Part shown: positions 8,084-18,869 of the stretch, piece after piece
How the letters are laid out: each line of letters starts with the position of its first letter
Position numbering within the stretch: the stretch's first letter is position 1
DNA from: Pseudonocardia hydrocarbonoxydans
Lineage (GTDB): Bacteria > Actinomycetota > Actinomycetes > Mycobacteriales > Pseudonocardiaceae
Direction: 5' to 3'
NCBI RefSeq assembly: GCF_006539565.1
Contig: NZ_BJNG01000042.1
Location: 1-52,809, forward strand
DNA length: 52,809 nt
Notes under the pieces: generated by a model
The model's input: only the letters and a program-made list of their open reading frames with translations
What the model was told of the DNA's origin: nothing
Databases searched by the model: none
Program-made: the position numbers and the translations under genes

Positions 8084-8449
8084 ATGCTCGATCCGTATCT
8101 CCCGCTGGTGCTGATGTTCGCGCTGGCCGGTGCGTTCGCCCTGTTCTCCGTGGTGTCCGCGCCCTACATCGGCCCGCGGCGCTACAACCGCGCCAAGCTC
8201 GACGCCTACGAGTGCGGCATCGAGCCGTCGCCCCAGCCGGTGGTGGGCGGTGGCCGCATGCCGGTCGCCTATTACCTCACCGCGATGCTGTTCATCCTGT
8301 TCGACATCGAGCTGGTCTTCCTCTACCCGTACGCGGTCGTGTCCGACTCGCTGGGCCTGTTCGGCCTGGTCGCGATCGTGCTCTACATAGCGACCATCGC
8401 GTTCGCCTACGTCTACGAGTGGCGCCGCGGCGGACTGGAGTGGAACTGA
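8084..8449 (+). CDS. nuoA: NADH-quinone oxidoreductase subunit A
   Basis: 121-residue membrane subunit of complex I with three helices. The central loop has [13 protein letters not shown], with the conserved Glu-Cys of NuoA, followed by [23 protein letters not shown], which is near-invariant in the family. Start ATG 8084 (MLDPYLPLV) is chosen because it matches the usual actinobacterial N-terminus and has GAGGA 9 nt upstream. An in-frame GTG at 8054 would add ten basic residues. First gene of the nuo operon, behind a Rex operator. Confidence 0.93.
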   Translation: MLDPYLPLVLMFALAGAFALFSVVSAPYIGPRRYNRAKLDAYECGIEPSPQPVVGGGRMPVAYYLTAMLFILFDIELVFLYPYAVVSDSLGLFGLVAIVLYIATIAFAYVYEWRRGGLEWN

Positions 8450-8450
8450 C

Positions 8451-9050
8451 ATGGGTCTCGAAGAGAACCTGCCCAGCGGCGTCCTGCTGACCAGCGTCGA
8501 GAAGCTGGTCAACTGGACCCGCAAGTCCTCGCTGTGGCCCGCCACCTTCGGGTTGGCGTGCTGCGCGATCGAGATGATGACGACCGGCGCCCCGCGCTAC
8601 GACCTCGCGCGGTTCGGCATGGAGGTCTTCCGCGCCTCGCCGCGCCAGGCCGACCTGATGATCGTCGCCGGCCGGGTGAGCAACAAGATGGCCCCGGTCC
8701 TGCGCCAGATCTACGACCAGATGCCCGAGCCCCGCTGGGTGCTCGCCATGGGCGTGTGCGCCAGCTCCGGCGGCATGTTCAACAACTACGCGATCGTCCA
8801 GGGCGTCGACCACGTCGTGCCCGTCGACATGTACCTGCCCGGCTGCCCGCCGCGGCCGGAGATGCTGATGGACGCGATCCTCAAGATCCACGCCAAGATC
8901 ATGGACGAGCCGCTGGGCGCCAAGCGCGCCGCGGAGCTGGCCGAGAGCGGTCGCCGGACCCCGATGATCCCGTCCTCGGTGAAGTACGCGCCCAAGGCGA
9001 AGAAGTCGGCGCCGAAGACGGCCCCGACCGTGACCGCCGGAGGCGAGTGA
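8451..9050 (+). CDS. nuoB: NADH-quinone oxidoreductase subunit B
   Basis: Peripheral-arm subunit that holds cluster N2, the last iron-sulfur cluster before quinone. 199 residues. The tandem Cys pair is in [13 protein letters not shown], and the remaining ligands are in [10 protein letters not shown] and [12 protein letters not shown]. The C-terminal 40 residues are a Lys/Ala-rich tail common in actinobacteria. It begins 1 nt after nuoA. Confidence 0.96.
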   Translation: MGLEENLPSGVLLTSVEKLVNWTRKSSLWPATFGLACCAIEMMTTGAPRYDLARFGMEVFRASPRQADLMIVAGRVSNKMAPVLRQIYDQMPEPRWVLAMGVCASSGGMFNNYAIVQGVDHVVPVDMYLPGCPPRPEMLMDAILKIHAKIMDEPLGAKRAAELAESGRRTPMIPSSVKYAPKAKKSAPKTAPTVTAGGE

Positions 9051-9052
9051 CG

Positions 9053-9922
9053 ATGGCCGACGACACGACCGGCACCTCCAAGGAGAGCGCCGAGCCGACG
9101 GGCGGCGCCCAGTCCTCCGCCGAGGAGAGCGGCGCCGACCGCGACGCCCAGCGTGCGGCGGGCGGCACCGCCCCGGCCGCGGGCGAGACCGAGCAGGCGG
9201 GCCGCGACGCCGAGGGCGCCGACGTCGACCGCACCGGCGTGACCGCCGAGGGCGGCACCCGGCAGGCGCCGCCCGCGCGCGCCCGCGAGGGCATGTTCGG
9301 GGTCTCCGGCACCGGCGACACCTCCGGCTTCGGCGGCCTGCGCCTGCCCGGCTACGCCCCGGCCCCGGCCGAGCGTCCCTTCGGCGGCTGGTTCGACGAG
9401 TTCGCCGACGACTTCGCCGAGGCGCTGGCCGAGCGCGACGTCCCGCACGGTGCCGTGCAGCAGATCACCGTCGACCGCGGCGAGATCACCTTCTACGTGC
9501 AGCCCGAGCGCGTCCTGGACCTGTGCCGGACCCTGCGCGACGACGAGGGCCTGCGCTTCGAGCTCTGCAGCTCCATCTCCGGCGTCGACTACGGCGAGGG
9601 GGTGCGGCAGCGGCTGCACGTCGTCTACCACCTGACGTCGATGACCTACCGCCGCCGGATCCGGCTGGAGGTCGCGCTCGACGTGGACCACCCGCACGTG
9701 CCCAGCGTCGTCGAGGTCTACCCGACGGCCGACTGGCACGAGCGGGAGTGCTGGGACATGTTCGGCGTCATCTTCGACGGGCACCCGGCGCTGACCCGGA
9801 TCCTCATGCCCGACGACTGGGAGGGCCACCCCCAGCGCAAGGACTATCCCCTCGGCGGCATCCCCGTCGAGTACAAGGGCGCGGAGATCCCACCGCCCGA
9901 CGAGAGGCGGTCGTACTCGTGA
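9053..9922 (+). CDS. nuoC: NADH-quinone oxidoreductase subunit C
   Basis: 289 residues. The first 95 or so are low-complexity, rich in Ala, Gly, Glu and Thr, and probably disordered. The conserved 30-kDa domain follows, with [19 protein letters not shown], the family signature around [17 protein letters not shown] and [21 protein letters not shown]. It supports the NuoB-NuoD quinone site. It starts 2 nt after nuoB, and its stop overlaps the nuoD start (GTGA). Confidence 0.95.
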   Translation: MADDTTGTSKESAEPTGGAQSSAEESGADRDAQRAAGGTAPAAGETEQAGRDAEGADVDRTGVTAEGGTRQAPPARAREGMFGVSGTGDTSGFGGLRLPGYAPAPAERPFGGWFDEFADDFAEALAERDVPHGAVQQITVDRGEITFYVQPERVLDLCRTLRDDEGLRFELCSSISGVDYGEGVRQRLHVVYHLTSMTYRRRIRLEVALDVDHPHVPSVVEVYPTADWHERECWDMFGVIFDGHPALTRILMPDDWEGHPQRKDYPLGGIPVEYKGAEIPPPDERRSYS

Positions 9923-11229
9923 CCACACCCACCCCCGCCGAGGAGCGCATCACGACCGAGGGGTCCGTCTACACCGTCACCGGTGGCGACTGGGACACCC
10001 TCCTCGACGAGGACCACGACGACCGCATCGTCATCAACATGGGCCCGCAGCACCCGTCGACGCACGGGGTGCTGCGGCTGGTGCTGGAGCTGGAGGGCGA
10101 GACCGTCACCCAGGCCCGCTCGGTGATCGGCTACCTGCACACCGGCATCGAGAAGAACTGCGAGTACCGCACCTGGACCCAGGGCGTCACGTTCGTGACG
10201 CGCATGGACTACCTCGCACCGATCTTCAACGAGGTCGGCTACTGCCTGGCCGTCGAGAAGCTGCTCGGCATCGAGGTGCCGCGCCGCGCCACCGTCGCGC
10301 GCGTGCTGCTCATGGAGCTCAACCGGATCGGTTCGCACCTGGTGTGCCTGGCCACCGGGGGCATGGAGCTGGGCGCGCTCACCGGCATGACGGCCGGGTT
10401 CCGCGAGCGCGAGGAGGTCCTGCACCTGCTGGAGTTCCTCACCGGCCTGCGGATGAACCACGCCTACGTCCGCCCCGGCGGGCTCGCGCAGGACTTCCCG
10501 GACGGCTGGGAGGAGAAGGTCACCGAGTTCGTGGCCCTCATGCGCTCGCGGCTGCCCGACTACGACAAGCTCCTCACCGGCCAGCCGATCTGGCGCCAGC
10601 GCCTGGAGAACGTCGGCTACCTCCCGCTCGACGGCTGCCTGGCCCTCGGCGCCACCGGGCCCATCCTCCGCAGTGCGGGTCTGCCCTGGGACCTGCGCAA
10701 GGTCGAGCCGTACTGCGGCTACGAGGAGTACGACTTCGAGGTCCCCGTGGCCACCGAGGCCGACTGCTACGCCCGCTACCGGCTGCGCGTGCAGGAGATG
10801 CACGAGTCGCTCAAGATCGTCGAGCAGGCCGTGGCGAAGATGGAGCCCGGGCCGGTGATGGTGGAGGACCGCAAGGTCGCCTGGCCCGCGCAGCTCTCCG
10901 TCGGCTCCGACGGGATGGGCAACACCCTCGAGCACGTCCGCAAGATCATGGGTCAGTCGATGGAGTCGCTGATCCACCACTTCAAGCTGGTCACCGAGGG
11001 CTTCCACGTCCCGGCCGGGCAGGTCTACACCGCCGTCGAGTCGCCGCGCGGGGAGCTGGGCTTCCACCTGGTCTCCGACGGCGGCACCCGCCCGGTGCGC
11101 GTGCACGTGCGCGAGCCCAGCTTCGTGAACCTGCAGACGATGCCGGCGATGAGCGAGGGCGGCATGGTCGCCGACGTCATCGCGGCCGTCGCGTCGATCG
11201 ACCCCGTCATGGGAGGCGTGGACCGGTGA
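9919..11229 (+). CDS. nuoD: NADH-quinone oxidoreductase subunit D
   Basis: 49-kDa subunit of the quinone-binding cavity, related to NiFe-hydrogenase large subunits but without metal ligands. 436 residues. [20 protein letters not shown] carries the quinone-loop His; [29 protein letters not shown] and the C-terminal PVMGGVDR are diagnostic. GTG 9919 overlaps the nuoC stop by 4 nt. Confidence 0.96.
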   Translation: MTTPTPAEERITTEGSVYTVTGGDWDTLLDEDHDDRIVINMGPQHPSTHGVLRLVLELEGETVTQARSVIGYLHTGIEKNCEYRTWTQGVTFVTRMDYLAPIFNEVGYCLAVEKLLGIEVPRRATVARVLLMELNRIGSHLVCLATGGMELGALTGMTAGFREREEVLHLLEFLTGLRMNHAYVRPGGLAQDFPDGWEEKVTEFVALMRSRLPDYDKLLTGQPIWRQRLENVGYLPLDGCLALGATGPILRSAGLPWDLRKVEPYCGYEEYDFEVPVATEADCYARYRLRVQEMHESLKIVEQAVAKMEPGPVMVEDRKVAWPAQLSVGSDGMGNTLEHVRKIMGQSMESLIHHFKLVTEGFHVPAGQVYTAVESPRGELGFHLVSDGGTRPVRVHVREPSFVNLQTMPAMSEGGMVADVIAAVASIDPVMGGVDR

Positions 11230-12017
11230 CGACACCCAACCCCGAGACGAACGGCCCGGTGGCCGCTCCGCAGGAGCGTGTCTGGGACGGGCCGGCGCCG
11301 CAGTCGCCGGTGAGCCCGGTGTTCGACGAGCTCACCCGGCAGCGCACCAAGGAGATCGTCGCGCAGTACCCGCAGTCGCGGTCGGCGCTGCTGCCGTTGC
11401 TGCACCTCGTGCAGTCGGTCGAGGGCCACGTCAGCCAGGACGGCATCCGCTACTGCGCCGAGGCGCTGGAGCTGACCACCGCCGAGGTGGCCGCGGTCGC
11501 GACGTTCTACACGATGTACAAGCGCACGCCCTGCGGCGAACACCTGGTCAGCGTCTGCACCAACACGCTGTGCGCGGTGCTCGGCGGCGACGACATCTAC
11601 GCCCGGCTCAAGGCGAAGCTCGGCATCGGCCACGAGGAGACCGCGGGGGAGCCCGGCAGCCCCGGCTCGATCACCCTGGAGCACGCCGAGTGCCTGGCCG
11701 CGTGCGACCTCGCACCGGTGGTGCAGGTCAACTACGAGTTCTTCGACAACCAGACCGTCTCCTCGGCCGAGGAATTGGTCGACGCGCTGCAGCGCGGCGA
11801 GAAGCCGCACCCCACGCGCGGCGCCGCGCTCACCGACTTCCGCTCCGTGGAGCTGGAGCTGGCCGGGGTCTTCACCGACCTGCCCACCACCGTCGAGGGT
11901 GCCTCCAGCGCCGTCGAGACCATGCGCGGGGCCCGGCTGGCCACCGACCGCGGCTGGAGCGCCCCGTCGATGCCCGACACCCCGCCCGCCTTCCCGACGT
12001 TGCCGGAGAAGAAATGA
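11226..12017 (+). CDS. nuoE: NADH-quinone oxidoreductase subunit E
   Basis: 24-kDa thioredoxin-fold subunit carrying the [2Fe-2S] cluster N1a of the NADH-dehydrogenase module. Ligands are in [13 protein letters not shown] and [17 protein letters not shown]. At 263 residues it is longer than many NuoE proteins: about 30 extra residues at the N-terminus and a C-terminal tail of about 60 rich in Ser, Thr and Pro. GTG 11226 overlaps the nuoD stop; its own stop overlaps nuoF (ATGA). Confidence 0.95.
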   Translation: MTTPNPETNGPVAAPQERVWDGPAPQSPVSPVFDELTRQRTKEIVAQYPQSRSALLPLLHLVQSVEGHVSQDGIRYCAEALELTTAEVAAVATFYTMYKRTPCGEHLVSVCTNTLCAVLGGDDIYARLKAKLGIGHEETAGEPGSPGSITLEHAECLAACDLAPVVQVNYEFFDNQTVSSAEELVDALQRGEKPHPTRGAALTDFRSVELELAGVFTDLPTTVEGASSAVETMRGARLATDRGWSAPSMPDTPPAFPTLPEKK

Positions 12018-13315
12018 CGGACATGCTCACGCCGGTGCTGACGCGCCGCTGGCAGTCGCCGCGCTCGTGGTCGATCGACACCTACGAGCAGCTGGAGGGC
12101 TACCAGGCCCTGCGCACCGCGCTGACCGCCCACCCCGACCAGCTGATCCAGCTCGTCAAGGACTCCGGCCTGCGCGGCCGTGGCGGCGCGGGCTTCCCCA
12201 CGGGCATGAAGTGGGGCTTCATCCCGCAGGGGCCCGACGGCCCGGGCGCCAAGCCCAAGTACCTGGTGATCAACGCCGACGAGGGCGAGCCGGGCACCTG
12301 CAAGGACATCCCGACGATGATGGCCGACCCGCACTCGCTCATCGAGGGCTGCATCATCACCAGCTTCGCGATCCGCGCGAACTTCTGCGCGATCTACATC
12401 CGCGGCGAGGCGCTGCACCCGATCCGCCGGGTGCGCCACGCCGTCGACGAGGCGTACGCGAAGGGCTACCTGGGCAAGGACATCCTCGGCTCGGGCTTCG
12501 ACCTCGACATCGTGGTGCACGCCGGGGCCGGCGCGTACATCTGCGGCGAGGAGACGGCCCTGCTCGACTCCCTGGAGGGCCGCCGCGGCCAGCCGCGGCT
12601 CAAGCCCCCGTTCCCGGCCACGTCGGGCCTCTACGCCTCGCCCACCGTGGTGAACAACGTGGAGACCATCGCCTCGGTTCCGGCGATCGTGCAGGGCGGG
12701 TCCGAGTGGTTCCGGTCGATGGGCACCGAGAAGAGCCCCGGCCCGAAGATCTACTCGGTGTCCGGCCACGTCGAGCGGCCCGGCCAGTACGAGGCCCCGC
12801 TCGGCATCACCCTGCGCCAGCTGCTCGAGCTGGCCGGGGGGATGAAGGGCGGGATCCCGCTGAAGTTCTGGACGCCGGGCGGCTCGTCCACCCCGCTGTT
12901 CACCGCGGAGCACCTCGACGTGCCGCTGGACTTCGAGGGGGCGGCGGCCGCGGGCTCCATGCTCGGGACGACGGCGGTGCAGGTCTTCAACGAGACCGTG
13001 TCGGTGCCGTGGGCGGTCATGAAGTGGACCGAGTTCTACAAGCACGAGTCCTGCGGCAAGTGCACCCCGTGCCGCGAGGGCACCTACTGGCTCGTGCAGA
13101 TCCTGGAGCGCATGGTGGCCGGCGAGGGCACCCCGAGCGACGTCGAGACGATGCTCGACATCTGCGACAACATCCTGGGCCGCAGCTTCTGCGCACTGGG
13201 CGACGGCGCGACGAGCCCGATCACCAGCGCGATCAAGTACTTCCGCCAGGAGTTCCTGGACCTGTGCGCCGCCCAGCCGGTCGCGGCGCCGGAGCCCGCC
13301 GGAGCCATGGCATGA
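12014..13315 (+). CDS. nuoF: NADH-quinone oxidoreductase subunit F (NADH-binding)
   Basis: 51-kDa subunit that binds NADH, FMN and the [4Fe-4S] cluster N3. 433 residues. SGLRGRGGAGFPTGMKW forms the NADH site, INADEGEPGTCKD and GAYICGEETALLDSLEG the FMN site, and ESCGKCTPCREG with SFCALGDGA supply the four Cys ligands. It is the electron entry point of complex I. The stop is overlapped by a 14-codon ORF leading into nuoG. Confidence 0.97.
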   Translation: MTDMLTPVLTRRWQSPRSWSIDTYEQLEGYQALRTALTAHPDQLIQLVKDSGLRGRGGAGFPTGMKWGFIPQGPDGPGAKPKYLVINADEGEPGTCKDIPTMMADPHSLIEGCIITSFAIRANFCAIYIRGEALHPIRRVRHAVDEAYAKGYLGKDILGSGFDLDIVVHAGAGAYICGEETALLDSLEGRRGQPRLKPPFPATSGLYASPTVVNNVETIASVPAIVQGGSEWFRSMGTEKSPGPKIYSVSGHVERPGQYEAPLGITLRQLLELAGGMKGGIPLKFWTPGGSSTPLFTAEHLDVPLDFEGAAAAGSMLGTTAVQVFNETVSVPWAVMKWTEFYKHESCGKCTPCREGTYWLVQILERMVAGEGTPSDVETMLDICDNILGRSFCALGDGATSPITSAIKYFRQEFLDLCAAQPVAAPEPAGAMA

Positions 13316-13356
13316 CGACGCACCACAGCACCGAGATGACGGGGGGACGGGCGTGA
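13312..13356 (+). CDS. Possible 14-residue mini-cistron between nuoF and nuoG
   Basis: ATG 13312 overlaps the nuoF stop as ATGA. The frame runs 14 codons ([14 protein letters not shown]) and its TGA overlaps the nuoG GTG as GTGA. It exactly bridges the 37-nt gap in a run of overlapping genes and could carry ribosomes from nuoF to nuoG by translational coupling. A short open frame is likely by chance in such GC-rich DNA, so it is tentative. Confidence 0.3.
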   Translation: MTTHHSTEMTGGRA

Positions 13357-15824
13357 CGCTCGCTCAGGACGCGTCCACCGACACCGACCCCGTGCCCGAG
13401 GGGCACGTGCGGCTCACGATCGACGGCCGCGTGATCGACGCCCCCAAGGGCGAACTGCTGATCCGTACCTGCGAGCGGCTCGGGATCATCGTGCCGCGCT
13501 TCTGCGACCACCCCCTGCTCGACCCGGCGGGCGCCTGCCGCCAGTGCCTGGTCGAGGTGGAGATGGGCGGGCGCCCGATGCCCAAGCCGCAGGCCAGCTG
13601 CACGATGACCGTCGCCGACGGCATGGTCGTGAAGACCCAGCACACCTCGCCGGTGGCCGAGAAGGCCCAGGCCGGGGTGATGGAGCTGCTGCTCATCAAC
13701 CACCCGCTGGACTGCCCGATCTGCGACAAGGGCGGCGAGTGCCCCCTGCAGAACCAGGCGATGACCTCCGGGCGCACCGACTCGCGGTTCACCGAGACCA
13801 AGCGGACGTTCCCCAAGCCGCTCCCGATCTCCTCGCAGGTGCTGCTGGACCGCGAGCGCTGCGTGCTCTGCCAGCGCTGCACCCGGTTCTCCGAGGAGAT
13901 CGCCGGCGACCCGTTCATCGAGCTGCTCGAGCGCGGCGCGGAGCAGCAGGTCGGGGTGGCCGACGACAAGCCGTTCCAGAGCTACTTCTCCGGCAACACC
14001 ATCCAGATCTGCCCGGTCGGCGCGCTCACCAGCGCCGCCTACCGGTTCCGGTCCCGGCCGTTCGACCTGAGATCGACGCCCGGGGTGGGCGAGCACGACT
14101 CCGGCGGCGGCGCGATCCGCGTCGACACCCGCCGCGGCACGGTGCTGCGCCGCCTGGCGGGCAACGACCCCGAGGTCAACGAGGAGTGGATCGACGACCG
14201 CACCCGGTTCGCGTTCCGCTACCTGTCCTCCGCCGGGCGAATCACCCGCCCGATGGTCCGCGGCGCCGACGGCGTGCTCGCCGAGACGTCGTGGACCGAC
14301 GCGCTCGCGGTGGCCGCGCAGGGCCTGGCGGCGGCGAAGGAGGGCGGCATCGGGGTGCTGGCCGGGGGCCGGCTCACCGTCGAGGACGCCTACGCCTACG
14401 CCAAGTTCGCCCGGGTCGCCGCCGGCACCAACGACGTCGACTTCCGTGCCCGGCCGCACTCGGCCGAGGAGCTCGACTTCCTCGCGGGCCACGTCGTCGG
14501 CCAGGGCCCGGAGGTCCTGAGCTACACGCGTCTGGAGGCCGCCCCCGCGGTCCTGTGCGTGGCGCTGGAGCCGGAGGAGGAGGCCCCGCTGGTCTTCCTG
14601 CGCCTGCACAAGGCGGTGCGCAAGCACGGCCAGCAGGTCTTCCACCTGGGCCAGTGGACGACCCCCGCGGTGGAGCGCACCTCGCGCGGCACCGGGGCGG
14701 CGTCGCCCGCGGCCAAGGACAACCTGATCCCGGCCGTGCCGGGCGCCGAGGCCGCGGTCCTGGCCGCCCTGCCCTCCCACGTCGTCGACGCGCTGCGTGG
14801 TGGAGGTCTGGGCGGCGGCGGCGTGGTCCTCGTCGGCGAGCGGGCCGCCGAGGTGCCGGGCCTGTACTCCGCGGTGTCGGCGCTGGCCGCCCGCACCGGC
14901 GCCGTCGTCGGCTGGGTGCCCCGCCGGGCGGGTGACCGCGGCGCGCTCGAGGCCGGCGCGGTCCCGACCCTGCTGCCCGGTGGCCGTCCGGTCGGCGACG
15001 CCCGCGCCCGGGCCGAGGTCGAGGCGCTGTGGCAGCTCCCGTCGGGCTCGCTGCCCTCGCTCCCGGGCCGCGGCACCGCCGAGATCCTGACGGCCGCGGC
15101 CGACGGCGAGCTCGCCGCGCTCGTCGTCGGCGGGGTCGACCCCTACGACCTGGCCGACCCGGCCGCGGCGATCACCGCGCTGCGCGAGGTCGGCTTCCTG
15201 GTGAGCCTGGAGATGCACACCTCCGCGGTCACCGAGCTGGCCGACGTCGTGCTCCCGGTGGCGCCCGACGCGCACCGCGCGGGCAGCTACGTCAACTGGG
15301 AGGGCCGCAGGCGCCCGTTCGAGCCGGCCCTGGACGCCAGCGGCGTGCTGCCGGACTGCCGGGTGCTCGACACCCTGGCCGTCGAGATGGACGTCGACCT
15401 GTTCACCCAGACCCCGGCCGCCGCCGCGGGCGAGCTGGAGCGGCTCGGTGCCCGCACCGGTGCCGCGCCCGCGGCCCCTGCCGTGCCGGCCGGGGAGCCC
15501 CGCCGCCCGGCCTCGCCCGGCCAGGCGGTGCTGGCCACCTGGCGCCAGCTGGTCGACCACGCCAGCCTCTCGGTCGACGAGCCTGCCCTCGCCGGTACGG
15601 CCCGGCCCGCCCTGGTGCGGGTCAACGCGGCCACCGCGGAACGCCTCGGGCTCACCGAGGGCGCCCCGGCGACCGTCCGCACCGCCCGCGGCATGATCAC
15701 GCTGCCGGTGGCGCTGACCGACCTGCCGGACGGCGTCGTGTGGCTGCCGGGCAACTCCGGTGACTCCCGCGTCCGGGCGCTGCTCGGCGCGGGGCACGGC
15801 GACCTGGTGGAGGTGACCGCGTGA
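13353..15824 (+). CDS. nuoG: NADH-quinone oxidoreductase subunit G
   Basis: 75-kDa iron-sulfur subunit, 823 residues. The N-terminal [2Fe-2S] ferredoxin domain has [18 protein letters not shown]. Further cluster ligands are in [29 protein letters not shown] and [17 protein letters not shown]. The remaining 550 residues form the molybdopterin-oxidoreductase-like domain, which no longer binds a cofactor, with a C-terminal aspartate-decarboxylase-like fold. GTG 13353 follows a G-rich stretch; the stop overlaps nuoH (GTGA). Confidence 0.96.
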   Translation: MTLAQDASTDTDPVPEGHVRLTIDGRVIDAPKGELLIRTCERLGIIVPRFCDHPLLDPAGACRQCLVEVEMGGRPMPKPQASCTMTVADGMVVKTQHTSPVAEKAQAGVMELLLINHPLDCPICDKGGECPLQNQAMTSGRTDSRFTETKRTFPKPLPISSQVLLDRERCVLCQRCTRFSEEIAGDPFIELLERGAEQQVGVADDKPFQSYFSGNTIQICPVGALTSAAYRFRSRPFDLRSTPGVGEHDSGGGAIRVDTRRGTVLRRLAGNDPEVNEEWIDDRTRFAFRYLSSAGRITRPMVRGADGVLAETSWTDALAVAAQGLAAAKEGGIGVLAGGRLTVEDAYAYAKFARVAAGTNDVDFRARPHSAEELDFLAGHVVGQGPEVLSYTRLEAAPAVLCVALEPEEEAPLVFLRLHKAVRKHGQQVFHLGQWTTPAVERTSRGTGAASPAAKDNLIPAVPGAEAAVLAALPSHVVDALRGGGLGGGGVVLVGERAAEVPGLYSAVSALAARTGAVVGWVPRRAGDRGALEAGAVPTLLPGGRPVGDARARAEVEALWQLPSGSLPSLPGRGTAEILTAAADGELAALVVGGVDPYDLADPAAAITALREVGFLVSLEMHTSAVTELADVVLPVAPDAHRAGSYVNWEGRRRPFEPALDASGVLPDCRVLDTLAVEMDVDLFTQTPAAAAGELERLGARTGAAPAAPAVPAGEPRRPASPGQAVLATWRQLVDHASLSVDEPALAGTARPALVRVNAATAERLGLTEGAPATVRTARGMITLPVALTDLPDGVVWLPGNSGDSRVRALLGAGHGDLVEVTA

Positions 15825-17137
15825 ACACCTGGCTGGCCCAGGAGCCGGAGCCGGTGGAGGGCCTGACCCGCACCCAGCAGCTGCTGGCCGACGACCCGCT
15901 GTGGCTGATCCTGCTCAAGGTCGTGGCGCTGTTCGCGATCGGCGTGGTCCTGACCCTGGTCATGATCAACGCCGAGCGCAAGGTGGTGGGCCGGATGCAG
16001 CAGCGTCCCGGCCCCAACCGCACCGGACCGGGCGGATGGCTGCAGTCCTTGGCCGACGGGCTCAAGCTCGCGTTCAAGGAGGACATCATGCCGGTGATGG
16101 CCGACAAGAAGATCTACTTCATCGCGCCGGTCATCTCCACCATCCCCGCGTTCGTCGCGTTCAGCGTCATCCCCTTCGGCGGCGAGGTCGTCATCTTCGG
16201 CGAGCCCACCGTGCTGCAGCTGGTCGACCTGCCGGTCGGCGTGCTGGTGGTGCTGGCCTGCGCCTCGATCGGGGTCTACGGGATCGTCCTCGGCGGCTGG
16301 GCCTCGGGCTCTCCCTACCCGCTGCTCGCCGCGCTCCGCTCGGCCGCCCAGGTGATCTCCTACGAGATCGCGCTGGGCCTGTCGATCGTCGCGGTCATCC
16401 TCTACGCCGGGTCGCTGTCCACGGCCGACATCGTGGCCGCCCAGGCCTCGGGCTGGTTCGGCTGGCTGCTGATCCCGAGCTTCGTGGTGTTCGTCATCTC
16501 GATGGTCGGCGAGACCAACCGCGCCCCGTTCGACCTCCCGGAGGCCGAGTCCGAGCTCGTCGGCGGCTTCCACACCGAGTACTCGTCCCTGAAGTTCGCG
16601 CTGTTCTTCCTGGCCGAGTACGTCAACATGGTCACGGTCTCGGCGATGGCCACCACGCTGTTCCTGGGCGGCGGGATGTGGCCGTGGCCGCTGTCGTTCC
16701 TGAACGGCAACGGGTGGCTGCAGATGGTCGCCTTCCTGATCAAGATGTCGCTGTTCCTGTTCCTGTTCATCTGGCTGCGCGGCACGCTGCCCCGCCTGCG
16801 CTACGACCAGTTCATGAAGCTGGGCTGGAAGGTCCTGGTCCCGATCAGCCTGATGTGGATCGTCGTGATCTTCGCGATCCGGGTGTTCCGCAACAGCGGC
16901 AACGACCTGTCCACGCTGCTGGTGACCATCGGCATCATCCTGGCCGTCGTGCTGATGATCGCGTTCCTGGTGCCCGAGCGTTCGCGGCCGCAGGAGACCG
17001 TCGAGCTGGCCTCGGACTACCCGGTGCCGCCGCTGGACCTCGCGGTACCCACGCCGTCGCGGCACAAGCTGCGTCCCCGCGCTGCCGAGAGCCGCGAACC
17101 GGCGCTCGCCGGACCCGACCCGAAGGAGGGCGAGTAG
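15821..17137 (+). CDS. nuoH: NADH-quinone oxidoreductase subunit H
   Basis: Membrane subunit that seats the peripheral arm and forms part of the quinone channel. 438 residues with about eight or nine helices. Family signatures are [34 protein letters not shown] and [20 protein letters not shown] with its conserved acidic residues. The 50-residue C-terminal tail is hydrophilic. GTG 15821 overlaps nuoG; its TAG is followed directly by the nuoI ATG. Confidence 0.96.
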   Translation: MNTWLAQEPEPVEGLTRTQQLLADDPLWLILLKVVALFAIGVVLTLVMINAERKVVGRMQQRPGPNRTGPGGWLQSLADGLKLAFKEDIMPVMADKKIYFIAPVISTIPAFVAFSVIPFGGEVVIFGEPTVLQLVDLPVGVLVVLACASIGVYGIVLGGWASGSPYPLLAALRSAAQVISYEIALGLSIVAVILYAGSLSTADIVAAQASGWFGWLLIPSFVVFVISMVGETNRAPFDLPEAESELVGGFHTEYSSLKFALFFLAEYVNMVTVSAMATTLFLGGGMWPWPLSFLNGNGWLQMVAFLIKMSLFLFLFIWLRGTLPRLRYDQFMKLGWKVLVPISLMWIVVIFAIRVFRNSGNDLSTLLVTIGIILAVVLMIAFLVPERSRPQETVELASDYPVPPLDLAVPTPSRHKLRPRAAESREPALAGPDPKEGE

Positions 17138-17677
17138 ATGTTCGAGTTCTTCAAGGGCTTCGGCGTCACCTTCTCGACGATGTTCAAGAAGGTCGTCACC
17201 GAGGAGTACCCGGAGAACTTCCCGCCCGCCGCTCCCCGGTACCACGGCCGCCACCAGCTCAACCGGCACCCGGACGGCCTGGAGAAGTGCGTCGGGTGCG
17301 AGCTGTGCGCCTGGGCGTGCCCGGCCGACGCGATCTACGTCGAGGGCGGCGACAACACCGACGAGGAGCGCTACTCCCCGGGTGAGCGCTACGGGGCGGT
17401 CTACCAGATCAACTACCTGCGCTGCATCGGCTGCGGCCTGTGCATCGAGGCCTGCCCCACCCGGTCGCTGACGATGACGAACTTCTACGAGATGGCCGAC
17501 GACGACCGGCAGAACCTGATCTACACCAAGGAGCAGCTCATGGCGCCGCTGCTGCCGGGCATGGAGCAGCCCCCGCACCCGATGCGGCTCGGCGACTCCG
17601 AGCTGGACTACTACGTCCAGGGCCCCTCGCTGGAGAAGGTCGACGTCACCGCGGTCGCCGCCGAGGCGGGCCGGTGA
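17138..17677 (+). CDS. nuoI: NADH-quinone oxidoreductase subunit I
   Basis: Ferredoxin-like subunit with two [4Fe-4S] clusters (N6a and N6b). 179 residues. Both CxxCxxCxxxCP motifs are intact: [16 protein letters not shown] and [16 protein letters not shown]. It bridges NuoG and the N2 cluster in NuoB. The stop overlaps nuoJ (GTGA). Confidence 0.97.
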   Translation: MFEFFKGFGVTFSTMFKKVVTEEYPENFPPAAPRYHGRHQLNRHPDGLEKCVGCELCAWACPADAIYVEGGDNTDEERYSPGERYGAVYQINYLRCIGCGLCIEACPTRSLTMTNFYEMADDDRQNLIYTKEQLMAPLLPGMEQPPHPMRLGDSELDYYVQGPSLEKVDVTAVAAEAGR

Positions 17678-18501
17678 ACGTCCTCGCGCAGGAGGCCGCC
17701 GGTGCCGTGAGCACCGGGGAGGCCGTCGTCTTCTGGATCCTCGGGCCGATCGCGCTGGCCTGCGCGATCGGCATGATCTTCGTGCGCAGCGCGGTGCACT
17801 CGGCGCTGCTGCTGGTGTCCACGATGTTCTGCCTGGCGATCTTCTACATCGTCCAGTCGGCGCCGTTCCTGGGCTTCGTGCAGATCATCGTCTACACCGG
17901 CGCGGTGATGATGCTGTTCCTGTTCGTGCTCATGCTTGTCGGGCGCGACAGCTCGGACTCGGTGGTCGAGGTGCTGCGCGGGCAGCGGGTCGCGGGCCTG
18001 CTCCTCGGGCTCGGGCTCGCGGTGCTTCTGGTGTCCGGGCTGTCCCGGGCGCTGGTGTCGGTCGAGCCGGTCGGTCTCGCCGCCGACGGGGCCGGCAGCG
18101 GCAACAACGTCGTCGGCCTCGGACAGCTGATCTTCGGCCCCTACGTCTACGCGTTCGAGCTCACGGCCGCGCTGCTGATGACCGCCGCGCTCGGCGCGCT
18201 GGTCTTCGCGCTCGCCCAGTCCACCGCGCACGACAAGCGCGGCCAGCGGGCCACGGTGATCGCCCGCCTGCGCGGCGAGCACGCCCGGATCTCCCCGCTG
18301 CCCGGCCCCGGCGTCTTCGCCACGGCCAACTCGGTGGCTGTCCCGGCGCTCCTGCCGGACGGGTCGATCGCCCCCGAGTCGCTCTCCGAGATCATCGACG
18401 CCACCCCGGTGGCCCCGGTCGAGGACGTGCTCCCCGATGCCCGTGCCCTCACCGGGCGCTCCTCCGACACGTCCGCCCACGACGGGGAGGACCGGTCGTG
18501 A
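17674..18501 (+). CDS. nuoJ: NADH-quinone oxidoreductase subunit J
   Basis: Membrane subunit with five predicted helices in the first 185 residues, including [20 protein letters not shown], the family hallmark containing the pi-bulge helix. The last 90 residues (from about [10 protein letters not shown]) are hydrophilic and variable, as in other actinobacteria. GTG 17674 overlaps nuoI; the stop overlaps nuoK. Confidence 0.95.
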   Translation: MNVLAQEAAGAVSTGEAVVFWILGPIALACAIGMIFVRSAVHSALLLVSTMFCLAIFYIVQSAPFLGFVQIIVYTGAVMMLFLFVLMLVGRDSSDSVVEVLRGQRVAGLLLGLGLAVLLVSGLSRALVSVEPVGLAADGAGSGNNVVGLGQLIFGPYVYAFELTAALLMTAALGALVFALAQSTAHDKRGQRATVIARLRGEHARISPLPGPGVFATANSVAVPALLPDGSIAPESLSEIIDATPVAPVEDVLPDARALTGRSSDTSAHDGEDRS

Positions 18502-18797
18502 CCCCCACCTACTACCTGCTGCTGTCGGCGCTGCTGTTCTCCGTCGGCGCGGTGGGCGTGCTGGTCCGGCGCAACGCCATCGTCGTGTTCATGTGCATCG
18601 AGCTGATGCTCAACGCGGTGAACCTGACCCTGGTCACCTTCTCGCGGATCAACGGCGACCTGGACGGCCAGGTCATCGCCCTGTTCGTGATGGTCGTGGC
18701 CGCCTGCGAGGTCGTGGTCGGTCTCGCCATCATCATGTCGATCTTCCGTTCCCGGCGGAGTGCCTCGATCGACGACGCCAACCTCCTCAAGTACTGA
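18498..18797 (+). CDS. nuoK: NADH-quinone oxidoreductase subunit K
   Basis: 99-residue, three-helix antiporter-like membrane subunit (MnhC/MrpC-related). [17 protein letters not shown] carries the conserved membrane Glu used in proton transfer; a second acidic residue is in [16 protein letters not shown] 18498 overlaps the nuoJ stop. Confidence 0.96.
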   Translation: MTPTYYLLLSALLFSVGAVGVLVRRNAIVVFMCIELMLNAVNLTLVTFSRINGDLDGQVIALFVMVVAACEVVVGLAIIMSIFRSRRSASIDDANLLKY

Positions 18798-18806
18798 GTC
18801 CCCGAC

Positions 18807-18869
18807 ATGCCCACCACTGGAGTGCTCCCCGTGCCCAGCCCTGTCCCCCCGCGTGAGGTGACCCGATGA
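18807..18869 (+). CDS. Possible 20-residue mini-cistron between nuoK and nuoL
   Basis: ATG 18807 begins 9 nt after nuoK, runs 20 Pro-rich codons ([20 protein letters not shown]) and ends in a TGA that overlaps the nuoL start as ATGA. It fills the only long gap in the operon. There is no ribosome-binding site of its own, so it is weaker than the nuoF-nuoG case. Confidence 0.2.
   Translation: MPTTGVLPVPSPVPPREVTR

Noticed and set aside
13233..15797. Very long open frame antisense to nuoG (about 850 codons)
   Set aside because: High GC makes opposite-strand frames open for long distances. The translation is rich in Arg, Gly and His without any domain, while the nuoG frame is fully conserved. 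The same holds for other long opposite-strand or shifted frames over nuo, kor and rep.
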